A stretch of DNA of 64,000 bases. It comes from G965229615 sp965229615 (GTDB lineage Bacteria; Pseudomonadota; Alphaproteobacteria; Rickettsiales; Midichloriaceae). The notes beneath the pieces are model-generated. The model worked only from the letters and a program-made list of their open reading frames with translations. It searched no databases and was not told where the DNA came from. Position numbers and translations under genes: made by a program. Positions within the stretch are counted from its first letter, which is position 1, and each line of letters opens with the position of its first letter. Of this stretch, positions 10,407-19,156 are shown one piece after another. The stretch spans positions 248,001-312,000 of the forward strand of contig OZ245890.1 in the NCBI GenBank assembly GCA_965229615.1, read 5' to 3'.

Positions 10407-10644
10407 TGTGCCTTGTAATTAATATAACGGTGGATGGATTGCAAAGTGGATTGCTATTTAAGTGTTTATGGTGGCAGCATGTAGAGGAGTGATGAGAGGG
10501 ATTCAATGCTTTCTTCATGCTGCTATGAGTGTTGCATACTGCAATACCTTACATGGTATTGTATGGCAGGATAATAAATTGTTGTAAATATGAAACGAAG
10601 TAACACACTAAATGTTGCGAGGGTGTTGCGATGCACAAGGCACA
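10407..10644 (+). ncRNA. candidate structured RNA, family unknown
   Basis: The 332-bp gap between ssb and the HIT gene has no good open frame and is richer in G than other gaps. A perfect 10-bp inverted repeat (TGTGCCTTGT at 10407-10416, ACAAGGCACA at 10635-10644) could close a 238-nt domain. Inside it lie two local hairpins: GGCAGCATG with CATGCTGCT near 10472-10527, and CAATACC with GGTATTG near 10543-10562. No signature of SRP RNA, RNase P RNA, tmRNA or a known riboswitch is visible, and 6S RNA does not fit well. The strand is assigned only from the G-rich sense; the opposite strand is possible. A chance repeat in a degraded gap cannot be excluded. Confidence 0.35.
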
Positions 10645-10701
10645 TATGATTATTCTACCAACATCATCTCTTTTATATTCTTTCTTGCATCAAAATTATC
10701 A

Positions 10702-11082
10702 TCACTGATTATCATCTGATAGAAGCAAACCAAGTTGTTTGCCGGCAAGTATGTGTACGTGAAAGTGCTCAACTGTTTGCAGTGCATCAGGTCCACAGTT
10801 GGTTATTAATCTGTAGCCATTTTTCCTGTTCAAGCCAAGTATTGCAATGGTTTTAGTGATTGCACTGAAAAAACCATGAATCTCGTTTTGTGTTGCATTA
10901 TTACAGAAATCATCGAATGACACATGAGGTGTTTTTGGTATAACCAACACATGTATTGGTGCGGCAGGATCGATATCATAAAATGCAAGTGAGAATTCAT
11001 CCTCATATACCTTTGTACAGGGTATCTCATTCCTTAGTATTTTCGCGAAAATGTTGTTTGTATCATATGATATTGTCTTCAT
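10702..11082 (-). CDS. HIT family nucleotide-binding hydrolase
   Basis: This 126-residue protein is a histidine triad protein of the HINT-like branch, which hydrolyses AMP-lysine or related nucleoside phosphoramidates. The triad HFHVH (residues 106-110) and the upstream pattern FYDIDPAAPIHVLVIPK are clear. Length is normal. It is divergent from mreC with about 56 bp between the starts. Confidence 0.95.
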   Translation of the reverse strand: MKTISYDTNNIFAKILRNEIPCTKVYEDEFSLAFYDIDPAAPIHVLVIPKTPHVSFDDFCNNATQNEIHGFFSAITKTIAILGLNRKNGYRLITNCGPDALQTVEHFHVHILAGKQLGLLLSDDNQ

Positions 11083-11144
11083 TCATGTTATATAATATAA
11101 AGTGTTTGAGAAAAAGTAATAACAGTATTAAATGAAGGTTGGTT

Positions 11145-12047
11145 TTGGTAAGGACTACTAGAGTAAAATCGCGAATTAGCTTATTGCTGGACAAAGCCAT
11201 CAACTTCACAACCAATGCTGTGAACGCAACCAGAACCTATCTTACGTTCTTCACACTAGCAGTTGGTATATACATCGTCAACTCCGATGTGTTACCTTTA
11301 GACATAAAAAACACCTTCTATGCTGCAACATACAATGTATATTCTATAACAACATCAGTATTGGACAGATGTTATGCAGCGATATCTGATCTGTCATTGC
11401 TAGTTATTGAGCATTTCGAACAAAAGCCTTCTAATAATACATATGATGTTAGTATGGTAAAAAGACTTAAAGCATTGCAGCAGCAACATAGTATCATTGA
11501 AGCAGAAAACCTGATGTTAAAAGAATCCATAAACTTTGTAGATAACATCAAATACAAATATCTTACAACAAGAATCTCACAAATAACGCATCATAATGGT
11601 AGAAGAGCTGTTGTGTTATCTGCAGGACAAAATGATGGTGTAAGGATTGGCAATATTGTTATGAACACCAATGGTATCGTAGGACGCATCACAAAAACAA
11701 ATGATACCTTTTCCATTGTCACACTCATTGGAGAAGATTCGATAAGATTTGCTGCAATGATTTTACCATCACAGAAAAAATGTATTGTTGGTTCAAGCAT
11801 AAAAAACACAAATTATAATAACAAAGCAAGTGTTATTGTACTGACAATCAATTATCTGAGTGATATGTCTGGGATCCACGATGATGATGTTGTAATCACA
11901 TCAGGTGAGGATGGTATTACTCCATATAGCATCAAAATAGGCATTATAAAGTTTAAAGACAATATGGCCACAATTCAACTTGAGCAAAACTTCTTCGAGT
12001 CACCATTTGTACAAATAATACTTGATAATATTAATGTTTTAGATTGA
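11145..12047 (+). CDS. mreC: rod shape-determining protein MreC
   Basis: MreC is a periplasmic elongasome scaffold linking MreB to the cell-wall enzymes. The protein has one N-terminal transmembrane helix (about residues 35-53), a coiled coil (about 100-125; KALQQQHSIIEAEN) and the beta-barrel domain with VLSAGQNDGVRIGNIVMN and GIVGRITK. No ATG is available in frame. The open frame begins at TTG 11139, but GAAGG at 11134-11138 is better spaced for TTG 11145, which I chose; this gives 300 residues. mreB, mreD and penicillin-binding protein genes are not adjacent, so the usual mre operon is split. Confidence 0.9.
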   Translation: MVRTTRVKSRISLLLDKAINFTTNAVNATRTYLTFFTLAVGIYIVNSDVLPLDIKNTFYAATYNVYSITTSVLDRCYAAISDLSLLVIEHFEQKPSNNTYDVSMVKRLKALQQQHSIIEAENLMLKESINFVDNIKYKYLTTRISQITHHNGRRAVVLSAGQNDGVRIGNIVMNTNGIVGRITKTNDTFSIVTLIGEDSIRFAAMILPSQKKCIVGSSIKNTNYNNKASVIVLTINYLSDMSGIHDDDVVITSGEDGITPYSIKIGIIKFKDNMATIQLEQNFFESPFVQIILDNINVLD

Positions 12048-12079
12048 ATTATCTAATAGATAACCTATCTGATTGCACT

Positions 12080-12622
12080 TCAACAATTAACTAATTTATT
12101 ATTATGTATTGCATATGGATATACATGCATTCTAAAAACACATACTATATTGTATATCCAGCTCTGCGGCATTATATGCTCTACAACTTTGTCCAAACTC
12201 GCACAGCTATGTATTATCTTCACTCTATTACATGATATATCACTAGCTATACATGCATGAAATTGCTGTTTGTTCAATGCAACTAACAATATATCACCAT
12301 GTGATATTATATCCATAACTTTCTGGCCTAAATTTTCCCTTCTATCAAACACTTTATGAAAATGTTTTGGCATTTCTGTCATTAAAAGTTCACTATCATG
12401 ATAACAGTCATACCACCTAATATCAAGCTGGTACCACGTTTGTCCAGTGAGAGATCGTGCGCCAATAGCACTTGCAATACCTAGTATCAAGCCGATACAA
12501 TCACACCCAATAACTTTTTTTCTTCCTTGGGGGTGAAATTGTGTACCGCACCAGCTTTTTGCCTCTTCAACTATATTGAGTTGATGATAACAATTTGTGG
12601 ATACGTTTGAATCAACTTGCAT
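12080..12622 (-). CDS. NlpC/P60 peptidase of the phage/GTA gp14 type
   Basis: This 180-residue protein matches the phage-associated NlpC/P60 cell-wall peptidase family that includes gene-transfer-agent protein gp14: AKSWCGTQFHPQGRKK followed by the catalytic motif GCDCIGL (nucleophile Cys42), with the second triad residue His122 in QFHACI. These enzymes cleave peptidoglycan stem peptides, usually at the tail tip of a phage-like particle. No other tail or capsid genes lie in this window, so it is either part of a scattered GTA or a domesticated wall hydrolase. It is convergent with mreC (32-bp gap). Confidence 0.8.
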   Translation of the reverse strand: MQVDSNVSTNCYHQLNIVEEAKSWCGTQFHPQGRKKVIGCDCIGLILGIASAIGARSLTGQTWYQLDIRWYDCYHDSELLMTEMPKHFHKVFDRRENLGQKVMDIISHGDILLVALNKQQFHACIASDISCNRVKIIHSCASLDKVVEHIMPQSWIYNIVCVFRMHVYPYAIHNNKLVNC

Positions 12623-12903
12623 GTCTTATTTGATATACATTTGATGCACTAATACTATTATACAATTTATAGTATCACGTTTATTGTGATGAATGGAAGC
12701 ACACAGAATAGAAAATTACAATCTTAATATCAAAAATTTAATCAATATAGTATTGTATTTGACAACTTTGGTACTTGCAAATCATTCCTATCAATTTGCA
12801 AGCAATATATTCGTAATATATTAGTATCATCTACTCCCACTAGTTTCCTAATATCAAAGTCATCTGTTGCTGCTTCAACAAAACTCTATATCAATGCATA
12901 TAA

Positions 12904-14322
12904 TCACATATGGATAGGTTTATCATAACAAGCCATCATAGCTTCCTTTATAGCCTCACTAAGGGTTGGGTGTCCATGACTGATCATTGCAATATCTTCC
13001 GATGCAGCTTTAAAGCCCATAGCTACTACTAGCTCATGCACCATCTCACCAGCAGATGTATGAATTATTGCAGCACCTAATATTGTGTCAGTTTTCGCAC
13101 AAGTCATAATCTTTACAAAACCATTCATATCATTGTTAACCTTTGCTCTACTATTAGCAATAAATGGAAATTTTCCAACTTTGTATTGTGTGCCTTCAGA
13201 TTGAAGTTGCCTTTCTGTCCTGCCAACTATTGCTATCTCTGGACTTGTATAGACAATATTAGGAATAGCATCATAATGGATATGTATTATTTTCTCACTG
13301 CAAAGCATTTCAACCAATGCAATGCCCTCTTCAGATGCTTTATGCGCCAGCATGGGACCAGCTATGACATCACCTATCGCATATATTCCATTTATGTTTG
13401 TTTCAAACTTTTCATTGATCACTATTTGCCCACCCTTGTTCGTTACAACGCCTATTTTATCTAATCCTAATCCTGAGATATTAGGTTTTCTACCTACTGC
13501 AACAAGTACAATATCAACATTCGCTATTGATCCATTTTCACAACTGTTCCTGTTTTTATACTTAACATCTAGCGTACCATCAGATGCTGATGTTACATCA
13601 GTTACCTGTGTGCTTGTAATAAATGTAATGTCCTCCTTTGTGAGGATTTTTTGTACCTCATTTGAGATGTCTTGATCTGCATTACCAAGTATTGCATCAG
13701 CATACTCAATTATAGTAACATCACTACCTAGACGTTGCCATACGGATCCAAGTTCTAGGCCTATCACTCCAGCACCAATCACAACCATTTTTTTTGGTAT
13801 GGATTGTAATGATAAAGCACCAGTTGATGATACTATTCTCTTTTCATCTATAGTAATGTTAGGTAATGACATTGGTGATGAACCAGTAGCAATGATTATA
13901 TGATCTGCAGTGACTTGAGCTACATCACCATTAAGTGACCGCACATTTAATGTTTTTGCATCAACAAATGATGCTGTACCATTCGTGTATGTAACTTTAT
14001 TTTTTTTAAACAAGCCTTGAATACCTTTAGCTAGGTCTGCAATAATATTATTTTTATATACCATCATTTGTTCAAGTGAAAGTTGTACATTGTTACAACT
14101 TATACCATAATGCGCTAGCTTTTCAGCTGAAAGCATCTCACAATACTTATGTGTAATATTAAGCAGAGCCTTCGATGGAATGCATCCAACATTGAGACAT
14201 GTGCCACCAAGCTTTTTGCTATTGTCTACACATACAACTGATCTGCCCATTTGTCCTGCCTTGATTGCAGTCACATATCCACCTGGTCCACCACCTATTA
14301 TTGCTATATCAAACTTGTTCAT
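12904..14322 (-). CDS. lpdA: dihydrolipoyl dehydrogenase (E3)
   Basis: E3 reoxidises the lipoyl groups of 2-oxo acid dehydrogenase complexes, passing electrons to NAD+. The 472-residue protein has the N-terminal FAD motif GGGPGGYVTAIKAGQ, the redox disulfide GGTCLNVGCIPSK (about residues 40-52), the NAD-binding motif VIGAGVIGLELG, the second FAD motif YAIGDVIAGPMLAHKASEEG and the C-terminal catalytic HGHPTLSEA. It is the last gene of sucA-sucB-zinc-ribbon-lpdA, and its ATG overlaps the preceding stop. It therefore most likely serves the OGDH complex. Confidence 0.97.
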   Translation of the reverse strand: MNKFDIAIIGGGPGGYVTAIKAGQMGRSVVCVDNSKKLGGTCLNVGCIPSKALLNITHKYCEMLSAEKLAHYGISCNNVQLSLEQMMVYKNNIIADLAKGIQGLFKKNKVTYTNGTASFVDAKTLNVRSLNGDVAQVTADHIIIATGSSPMSLPNITIDEKRIVSSTGALSLQSIPKKMVVIGAGVIGLELGSVWQRLGSDVTIIEYADAILGNADQDISNEVQKILTKEDITFITSTQVTDVTSASDGTLDVKYKNRNSCENGSIANVDIVLVAVGRKPNISGLGLDKIGVVTNKGGQIVINEKFETNINGIYAIGDVIAGPMLAHKASEEGIALVEMLCSEKIIHIHYDAIPNIVYTSPEIAIVGRTERQLQSEGTQYKVGKFPFIANSRAKVNNDMNGFVKIMTCAKTDTILGAAIIHTSAGEMVHELVVAMGFKAASEDIAMISHGHPTLSEAIKEAMMACYDKPIHM

Positions 14323-14753
14323 TTCTCAAAACTATATGATGTTACTTTTTTATGATTTTTATATCCACATCGATTACACACAAATGTATATATGCACTTG
14401 CAAACACTTATCATTATAAACCACTTCATGAAACCAAATTTTTTGATTGAGCTCTTAGTTACAATACTATCACTCTTGACATAACACCATTTTGTTTTAC
14501 AGGCTGGACATTGATGAGTGTAATCCTTCCATGTGTAGAGTGATGTAAATAAAATGGTAGCAGTCACTAGAAAAATTTCAACTGCAAATATAACTAATTT
14601 TATAACACTATAACTACTAATGTGATCCATTACTAATTCTGTAAGCAATAACGACATAAATAATGCAACAACCAATGCTGTTATGATTGTTTTCTTAAAT
14701 ATTAACATCCCCAGATTGATTGCTTTGTTGTTGGATGATACTTCAATATTCAT
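14319..14753 (-). CDS. membrane protein with zinc ribbon, inside the OGDH operon
   Basis: This 144-residue protein has two predicted transmembrane helices (about residues 20-40 and 52-72), then a cytoplasmic-looking domain with paired cysteines CPACKTKWC and CNRCGY that should form a zinc ribbon. It is translationally coupled on both sides: its ATG overlaps the sucB stop (ATGA) and its stop overlaps the lpdA start. I do not recognise a family. The position suggests a role tied to the dehydrogenase complex or simple cotranscription; neither can be shown. Confidence 0.85.
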   Translation of the reverse strand: MNIEVSSNNKAINLGMLIFKKTIITALVVALFMSLLLTELVMDHISSYSVIKLVIFAVEIFLVTATILFTSLYTWKDYTHQCPACKTKWCYVKSDSIVTKSSIKKFGFMKWFIMISVCKCIYTFVCNRCGYKNHKKVTSYSFEK

Positions 14754-15928
14754 ACTAGCAACAACATCTTCATAGGTTGTTCTAATAATTGCTTTATTCT
14801 AACTAAAAACTGCACTGCTTCTTTACCATCAATAATCCTATGATCATACGATAATGCAACATACATCATTGGACGTAACACAATTGCACCATTTAAACCT
14901 ATAGGACGTTGTACAATATTATGCATGCCTAGTATGCCAGATTGTGGTGGGTTAATAATAGGAGTTGAAAGCAATGAACCATATGTACCGCCATTTGTTA
15001 TAGTGAATGTGCCGCCAGTCATTTCTGCCATGGATAATTTGCCATCACGAGCCTTTCTACCCAGAGCTGCAATGTTTTTTTCAATGTCAGCCAATGATAG
15101 TGTATCAGCATTACGTACTATTGGTACAACTAAACCACTGTTAGTACCAACAGCAACACCTATGTCGTAAAACTGCTTATACACTATATCATCACCATTG
15201 ATTTCAGCATTGATAATTGGGAATTCCTGAAGTGCCATAACAACAGCCTTAACAAAGAATGACATAAAACCAAGTTTTATATCATTGCGTTTTTGAAATT
15301 CTTCTTGATGGTCCTTTCTCAGCTGTATGATTTCAAACATGTCAATTTCATTAAATGTTGATAAAATTGCAGCTGTGTTTTGCACTTCTTTCAAACGTTT
15401 TGATATTGTTTGGCGCAAACGACTGATTTTCACTCTACTCTCTCTCACATCAGGTGTTTGTTGTTTTGATGTTGATGTTTGTGAACTTTGCTGTGTCAAG
15501 CGCGCAGCAGCTTGAGCTGCATCATGTTTTGTTATTCTACCCTCCTTGCCAGATCCATTAATGTTATCATGAGATATGTTATTGGTTTCCATTATGACCT
15601 GTGCAGCAGGTGATGGATATTTTTTTTCTCCTTTTAATATATCAGTATTCTGATGTGTTGTGTCATATTGTTGTACTTTACTGTCCTTCACAACAGCAAT
15701 TTTACCCAATACAGCACCTATTAAAACATTTGCTCCAACATTGTATGCGATTTCATCAACGATGCCATCTTCAGTAGCTGTAACTTCAAGTGTGATCTTA
15801 TCTGTTTCAAGATCAACAAGTATCTCATCTTTTCTCACATGATCACCTTTTTTCTTATGCCACTTAGCAACAGTTGCTTCTGTTACTGACTCTCCCAATG
15901 CTGGTACTAAAATTTCCGCTGTTATCAT
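14750..15928 (-). CDS. sucB: 2-oxoglutarate dehydrogenase E2, dihydrolipoyl succinyltransferase
   Basis: E2 transfers succinyl from lipoamide to CoA and forms the core of the OGDH complex. The 392-residue protein has one N-terminal lipoyl domain (lipoyl-lysine in ETDKITLEV, about residue 43), a peripheral subunit-binding segment (about 105-140; SPAAQVIMETN, GKEGRITKHD), and a C-terminal catalytic domain with FNEIDM, GGTFTITNGGTYGS and the active-site YDHRIIDGKEAVQFL. Length is normal for SucB. It lies 48 bp after sucA. Confidence 0.97.
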   Translation of the reverse strand: MITAEILVPALGESVTEATVAKWHKKKGDHVRKDEILVDLETDKITLEVTATEDGIVDEIAYNVGANVLIGAVLGKIAVVKDSKVQQYDTTHQNTDILKGEKKYPSPAAQVIMETNNISHDNINGSGKEGRITKHDAAQAAARLTQQSSQTSTSKQQTPDVRESRVKISRLRQTISKRLKEVQNTAAILSTFNEIDMFEIIQLRKDHQEEFQKRNDIKLGFMSFFVKAVVMALQEFPIINAEINGDDIVYKQFYDIGVAVGTNSGLVVPIVRNADTLSLADIEKNIAALGRKARDGKLSMAEMTGGTFTITNGGTYGSLLSTPIINPPQSGILGMHNIVQRPIGLNGAIVLRPMMYVALSYDHRIIDGKEAVQFLVRIKQLLEQPMKMLLLV

Positions 15929-15976
15929 TTTAATTCAAATTAATTTTATTGGTCCTTGTATTACAAGTCGTTTTGT

Positions 15977-18853
15977 TTAATTAGCGAATGCATCGTTCAA
16001 ATATTTTTCCACTTCAGACTGATGTATTCGTGAGAAACCAGTTGCAGTTGTTGCAGTAGCATTTCTACCAACATATTTCACTTTGTTCAATGAATGCTTG
16101 AATGTAGACATGGCGTCTTCCAATAATGGTTTTACAAATGAATATGCTCCCATATTTTTAGGTTCCTCCTGACACCATACAATTTCTGCATTTTGATTAG
16201 CAGCGATTATTCTACTGATCTCCACGATGGGGAAAGGATATAGCTGCTCTATTCTAACCAAGCCAATGCTTTGTGTATCCTGACTTTTTGTTCTATGTTC
16301 AAGTAAATCGTAATACACCTTACCACTACAGAATATGATCCTATGAGGTTTGTTATCTTGCTCAGTAGCATCAAAACTACATATAACTGGTTGAAATCTG
16401 CTATCTTTTGACATGTCTTCAATCTTTGAGACTGCCAGTTTATGTCTTAGTAAGGATTTTGGTGTCATAATGATAAGTGGTTTGCGTAGATCCTGCAGAA
16501 CTTGACGACGCAAAACATGGAACAACGAAGCTGGAGTGGTGCAATTGCATATCTGAACGTTGTTCTGGGCACACATTTGCAGGAATCTTTCCAGTCTTGC
16601 AGAACTATGCTCCGGTCCTTGTCCCTCATATCCATGTGGTAATAACATCACAAGATTATTGAGTATACCCCACTTGCTTTCTGCTGCAGATATGTATTGA
16701 TCTATCACCATCTGTGCACCATTTGCAAAATCACCAAACTGCGCCTCCCATATCGTGAGAGATTGTGGATTTGATGTAGCATATCCATATTCATATGCCA
16801 ACACACCAAGTTCAGATAAACTACTATTTGCTATATATATATTGCCTGTTGTATTACCAGGGGTTGGATTATGAATGTTATTAAAAGGTATATATCTACT
16901 ACCATTTTCTTGATCAGTAAGCACAGCATGACGATGTGAAAAGGTACCACGTTCGACATCTTGTCCTGTAAATCTGATGTTAATACCCTCTATAATGAGG
17001 CTAGCAATGGCCAGCGCCTCACCAGTTCCCCAATCTATATCTGTGCCGCCTGCCATCATTTTTTTTCTGGCTTCGAATTGTCTTGCTATCTTTCCATTGA
17101 GATGGAACTCAACTGGTGTAGCTGCAAGTTGCACTCCAAGTGATTTTAATATCTCTATATCAACACCAGTTTCACTGTTCTGCAATAAAGTTATATCAAC
17201 ATCACCAAGGTGAACACATCCAATGTCGTTAGTAGTATGTTTATATAACGAATATATTTTTTGTTCCAATGCAAGATGTTTTGTATAATAACTGTTCCAT
17301 ACACTATCAACTGTAATGTTATCTATTGGTGTTACTGGATTGCTAGCTAATTGTTTTGCAACTGTATATTCTGCATCCATATGTGCAGTATACGTTTGTA
17401 CTATTTCTTGTACTTCAGCGTTTGTTATATCTCTATTCTCTATTAATTGTTCAGTATAAGATGTTAGCACATCTTTAAATTCACTTGAGTAAATTTTTTT
17501 ATACATTAATGGTTGTGTGAAGGCAGGCTCATCACCCTCATTGTGTCCATACTTTCTGTAGCCAACAATGTCTATAAAAATATCTTTCTTAAAACGTACT
17601 TTGTATGCCATAGCAAGTCTTACTGCATATACTACTGCTTCAACATCGTTGCCATTTACATGTATAATTGGCATGTCAAATCCTCTTGCAATATCACTGC
17701 AATATCTTGTACCCCTATCATTTGACGGGTTTGTTGTGAAGCCTATTTGGTTATTGATTATAAGATGTATGGTACCACCTGTATTGTATGCACTAATTTT
17801 ACTCATTGATAATGCTTCCATTACTGATCCCTGTCCCGTGATTGATGCATCACCATGTACTAACACACTTATTATTTTCTCTCTTGCAGTATCATTCAAC
17901 AGATCCTGTTTTGCTCTGACCTTACCCATCACAACGCAATTGATGCTTTCCAAATGAGATGGATTTTGAGCGAGTGAAATATGAACATTTGATTCATCAA
18001 CCTTAATATCACTACTATATCCTAGATGATATTTTACATCACCAAGAAAGCTAGGCAATGCAGAGTAGGTAGTATATCCCATAAAACTAGCAAATATTTG
18101 ACTATGTGCCTTATGTAAAACATTCACTAGTGTATTCAGCCTACCACGATGTGCCATGCCTATAGCAATTTCACTTATACCGTTTACTGCACTTAGTCTG
18201 ACTATTTCCTGTAGCGCAAGAATTGCAGTTTCACTTCCTTCAACAGAAAATCTTTTTGCCCCAACAAATTTCGTATGCAAATACTGCTCAAACAGAGTTG
18301 TTTTTATTAAGACATTCAAAAATGCTTGTTTATCATATGTTGTGAACATGTTACTGATTTGTCCTGCACAACCTTCTATTTCCTTGTAAAACCAATTTTT
18401 TTCTTCAATGTTTTCAAGGTGATCTATTTCGAACCCTAAATTTCCGCTATATGTTCTTTTTAAAGTCTCCAACAACTCACTAAATGCCATAGTTGACTTC
18501 AAGAAGTAACATCTGTTTGGAATATCGATTGGTACATCAGTTTGTATATCCGCTTGTACAATGTATTGACATGCATTGATCTCTTGCATACCAAGTGGAT
18601 CAAGATTTGATTGCATATGTCCATACCTTCGATAGCAGTCAATTAGCCATCCAGCGTGATCAGATAACGCTATTGGTTGAACTGTATGTACTGGTTGGGA
18701 TGCATACTGATTAGTATGTTGATCATGTGGAGTGATTGATTCAAAGTACTTGTGCCATGAAATATCAATGCTGTCTGGATTATTGAGATACTTTTTGTAT
18801 ATTTCTTCGATGAAAGGAGTATTTAGGCTGAAGAGGTATGAACTGCTATGCAT
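15977..18853 (-). CDS. sucA: 2-oxoglutarate dehydrogenase E1
   Basis: E1 decarboxylates 2-oxoglutarate with thiamine diphosphate and feeds succinyl groups to SucB. The 958-residue protein is full length. The N-terminal E2-binding region (MHSSSYLFSLNTPFIEEIY) is followed by the ThDP core (IGMAHRGRLNTLVNVL, HGDASITGQGSVMEAL, NNQIGFTT) and the C-terminal transketolase-like part (FTGQDVERGTFSHRHAV, EAQFGDFANGAQ). It is the first gene of the operon, and the start ATG at 18853 has a normal N-terminal motif right after it. Confidence 0.98.
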   Translation of the reverse strand: MHSSSYLFSLNTPFIEEIYKKYLNNPDSIDISWHKYFESITPHDQHTNQYASQPVHTVQPIALSDHAGWLIDCYRRYGHMQSNLDPLGMQEINACQYIVQADIQTDVPIDIPNRCYFLKSTMAFSELLETLKRTYSGNLGFEIDHLENIEEKNWFYKEIEGCAGQISNMFTTYDKQAFLNVLIKTTLFEQYLHTKFVGAKRFSVEGSETAILALQEIVRLSAVNGISEIAIGMAHRGRLNTLVNVLHKAHSQIFASFMGYTTYSALPSFLGDVKYHLGYSSDIKVDESNVHISLAQNPSHLESINCVVMGKVRAKQDLLNDTAREKIISVLVHGDASITGQGSVMEALSMSKISAYNTGGTIHLIINNQIGFTTNPSNDRGTRYCSDIARGFDMPIIHVNGNDVEAVVYAVRLAMAYKVRFKKDIFIDIVGYRKYGHNEGDEPAFTQPLMYKKIYSSEFKDVLTSYTEQLIENRDITNAEVQEIVQTYTAHMDAEYTVAKQLASNPVTPIDNITVDSVWNSYYTKHLALEQKIYSLYKHTTNDIGCVHLGDVDITLLQNSETGVDIEILKSLGVQLAATPVEFHLNGKIARQFEARKKMMAGGTDIDWGTGEALAIASLIIEGINIRFTGQDVERGTFSHRHAVLTDQENGSRYIPFNNIHNPTPGNTTGNIYIANSSLSELGVLAYEYGYATSNPQSLTIWEAQFGDFANGAQMVIDQYISAAESKWGILNNLVMLLPHGYEGQGPEHSSARLERFLQMCAQNNVQICNCTTPASLFHVLRRQVLQDLRKPLIIMTPKSLLRHKLAVSKIEDMSKDSRFQPVICSFDATEQDNKPHRIIFCSGKVYYDLLEHRTKSQDTQSIGLVRIEQLYPFPIVEISRIIAANQNAEIVWCQEEPKNMGAYSFVKPLLEDAMSTFKHSLNKVKYVGRNATATTATGFSRIHQSEVEKYLNDAFAN

Positions 18854-19156
18854 TACTATGCGATGTTATCAATTACTTGTCTTCAATAATTTAGCAACAA
18901 GTTGGATAAAATTGCAACCTTTTTATTATCCATTTTGTTCGCAATTGCATGATCAAATGGAAATTTAAAGCAGATTATGCTATAATAAATACTGTATGCA
19001 GAGGAGTAAATTTACTTATATGCTGTGGGAGCGATCAGTTACACAATTCATGTGAATAATAAGTAATGCGTATGAGCTCTATATTGATATAAACACATTC
19101 TTAATATAAAGAGTGTAGGCTCATGGTGTTGTAACGCGACTCTTTCGACGGAAATA
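18854..19156. promoter_or_regulatory. divergent promoter region between sucA and the type I secretion genes
   Basis: This 303-bp gap carries no gene. An extended -10 element (TGCTATAAT, core at 18981-18986) reads towards the secretion genes, with a poor -35 candidate TGGAAA at 18958-18963. It would leave a leader of about 165 nt before the ATG at 19157. A 7-bp inverted repeat (AAAGAGT 19108-19114, ACTCTTT 19139-19145) sits just before the start and could affect translation. No convincing sucA promoter was picked out. Confidence 0.45.

Noticed and set aside
10370..10701. tmRNA, RNase P RNA, SRP RNA or 6S RNA in the ssb-HIT gap
   Set aside because: None of the conserved cores (tag frame ending ALAA, GAAAGTCCGGGC-like, GGTCAGGTCCGGAAGGA-like) is present; kept only as an unidentified candidate.
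12742..12885. minus-strand stop-to-stop frame of 47 codons downstream of lpdA
   Set aside because: The composition looks protein-like, but there is no start codon or recognised family; it may be a gene remnant and is too short to call.
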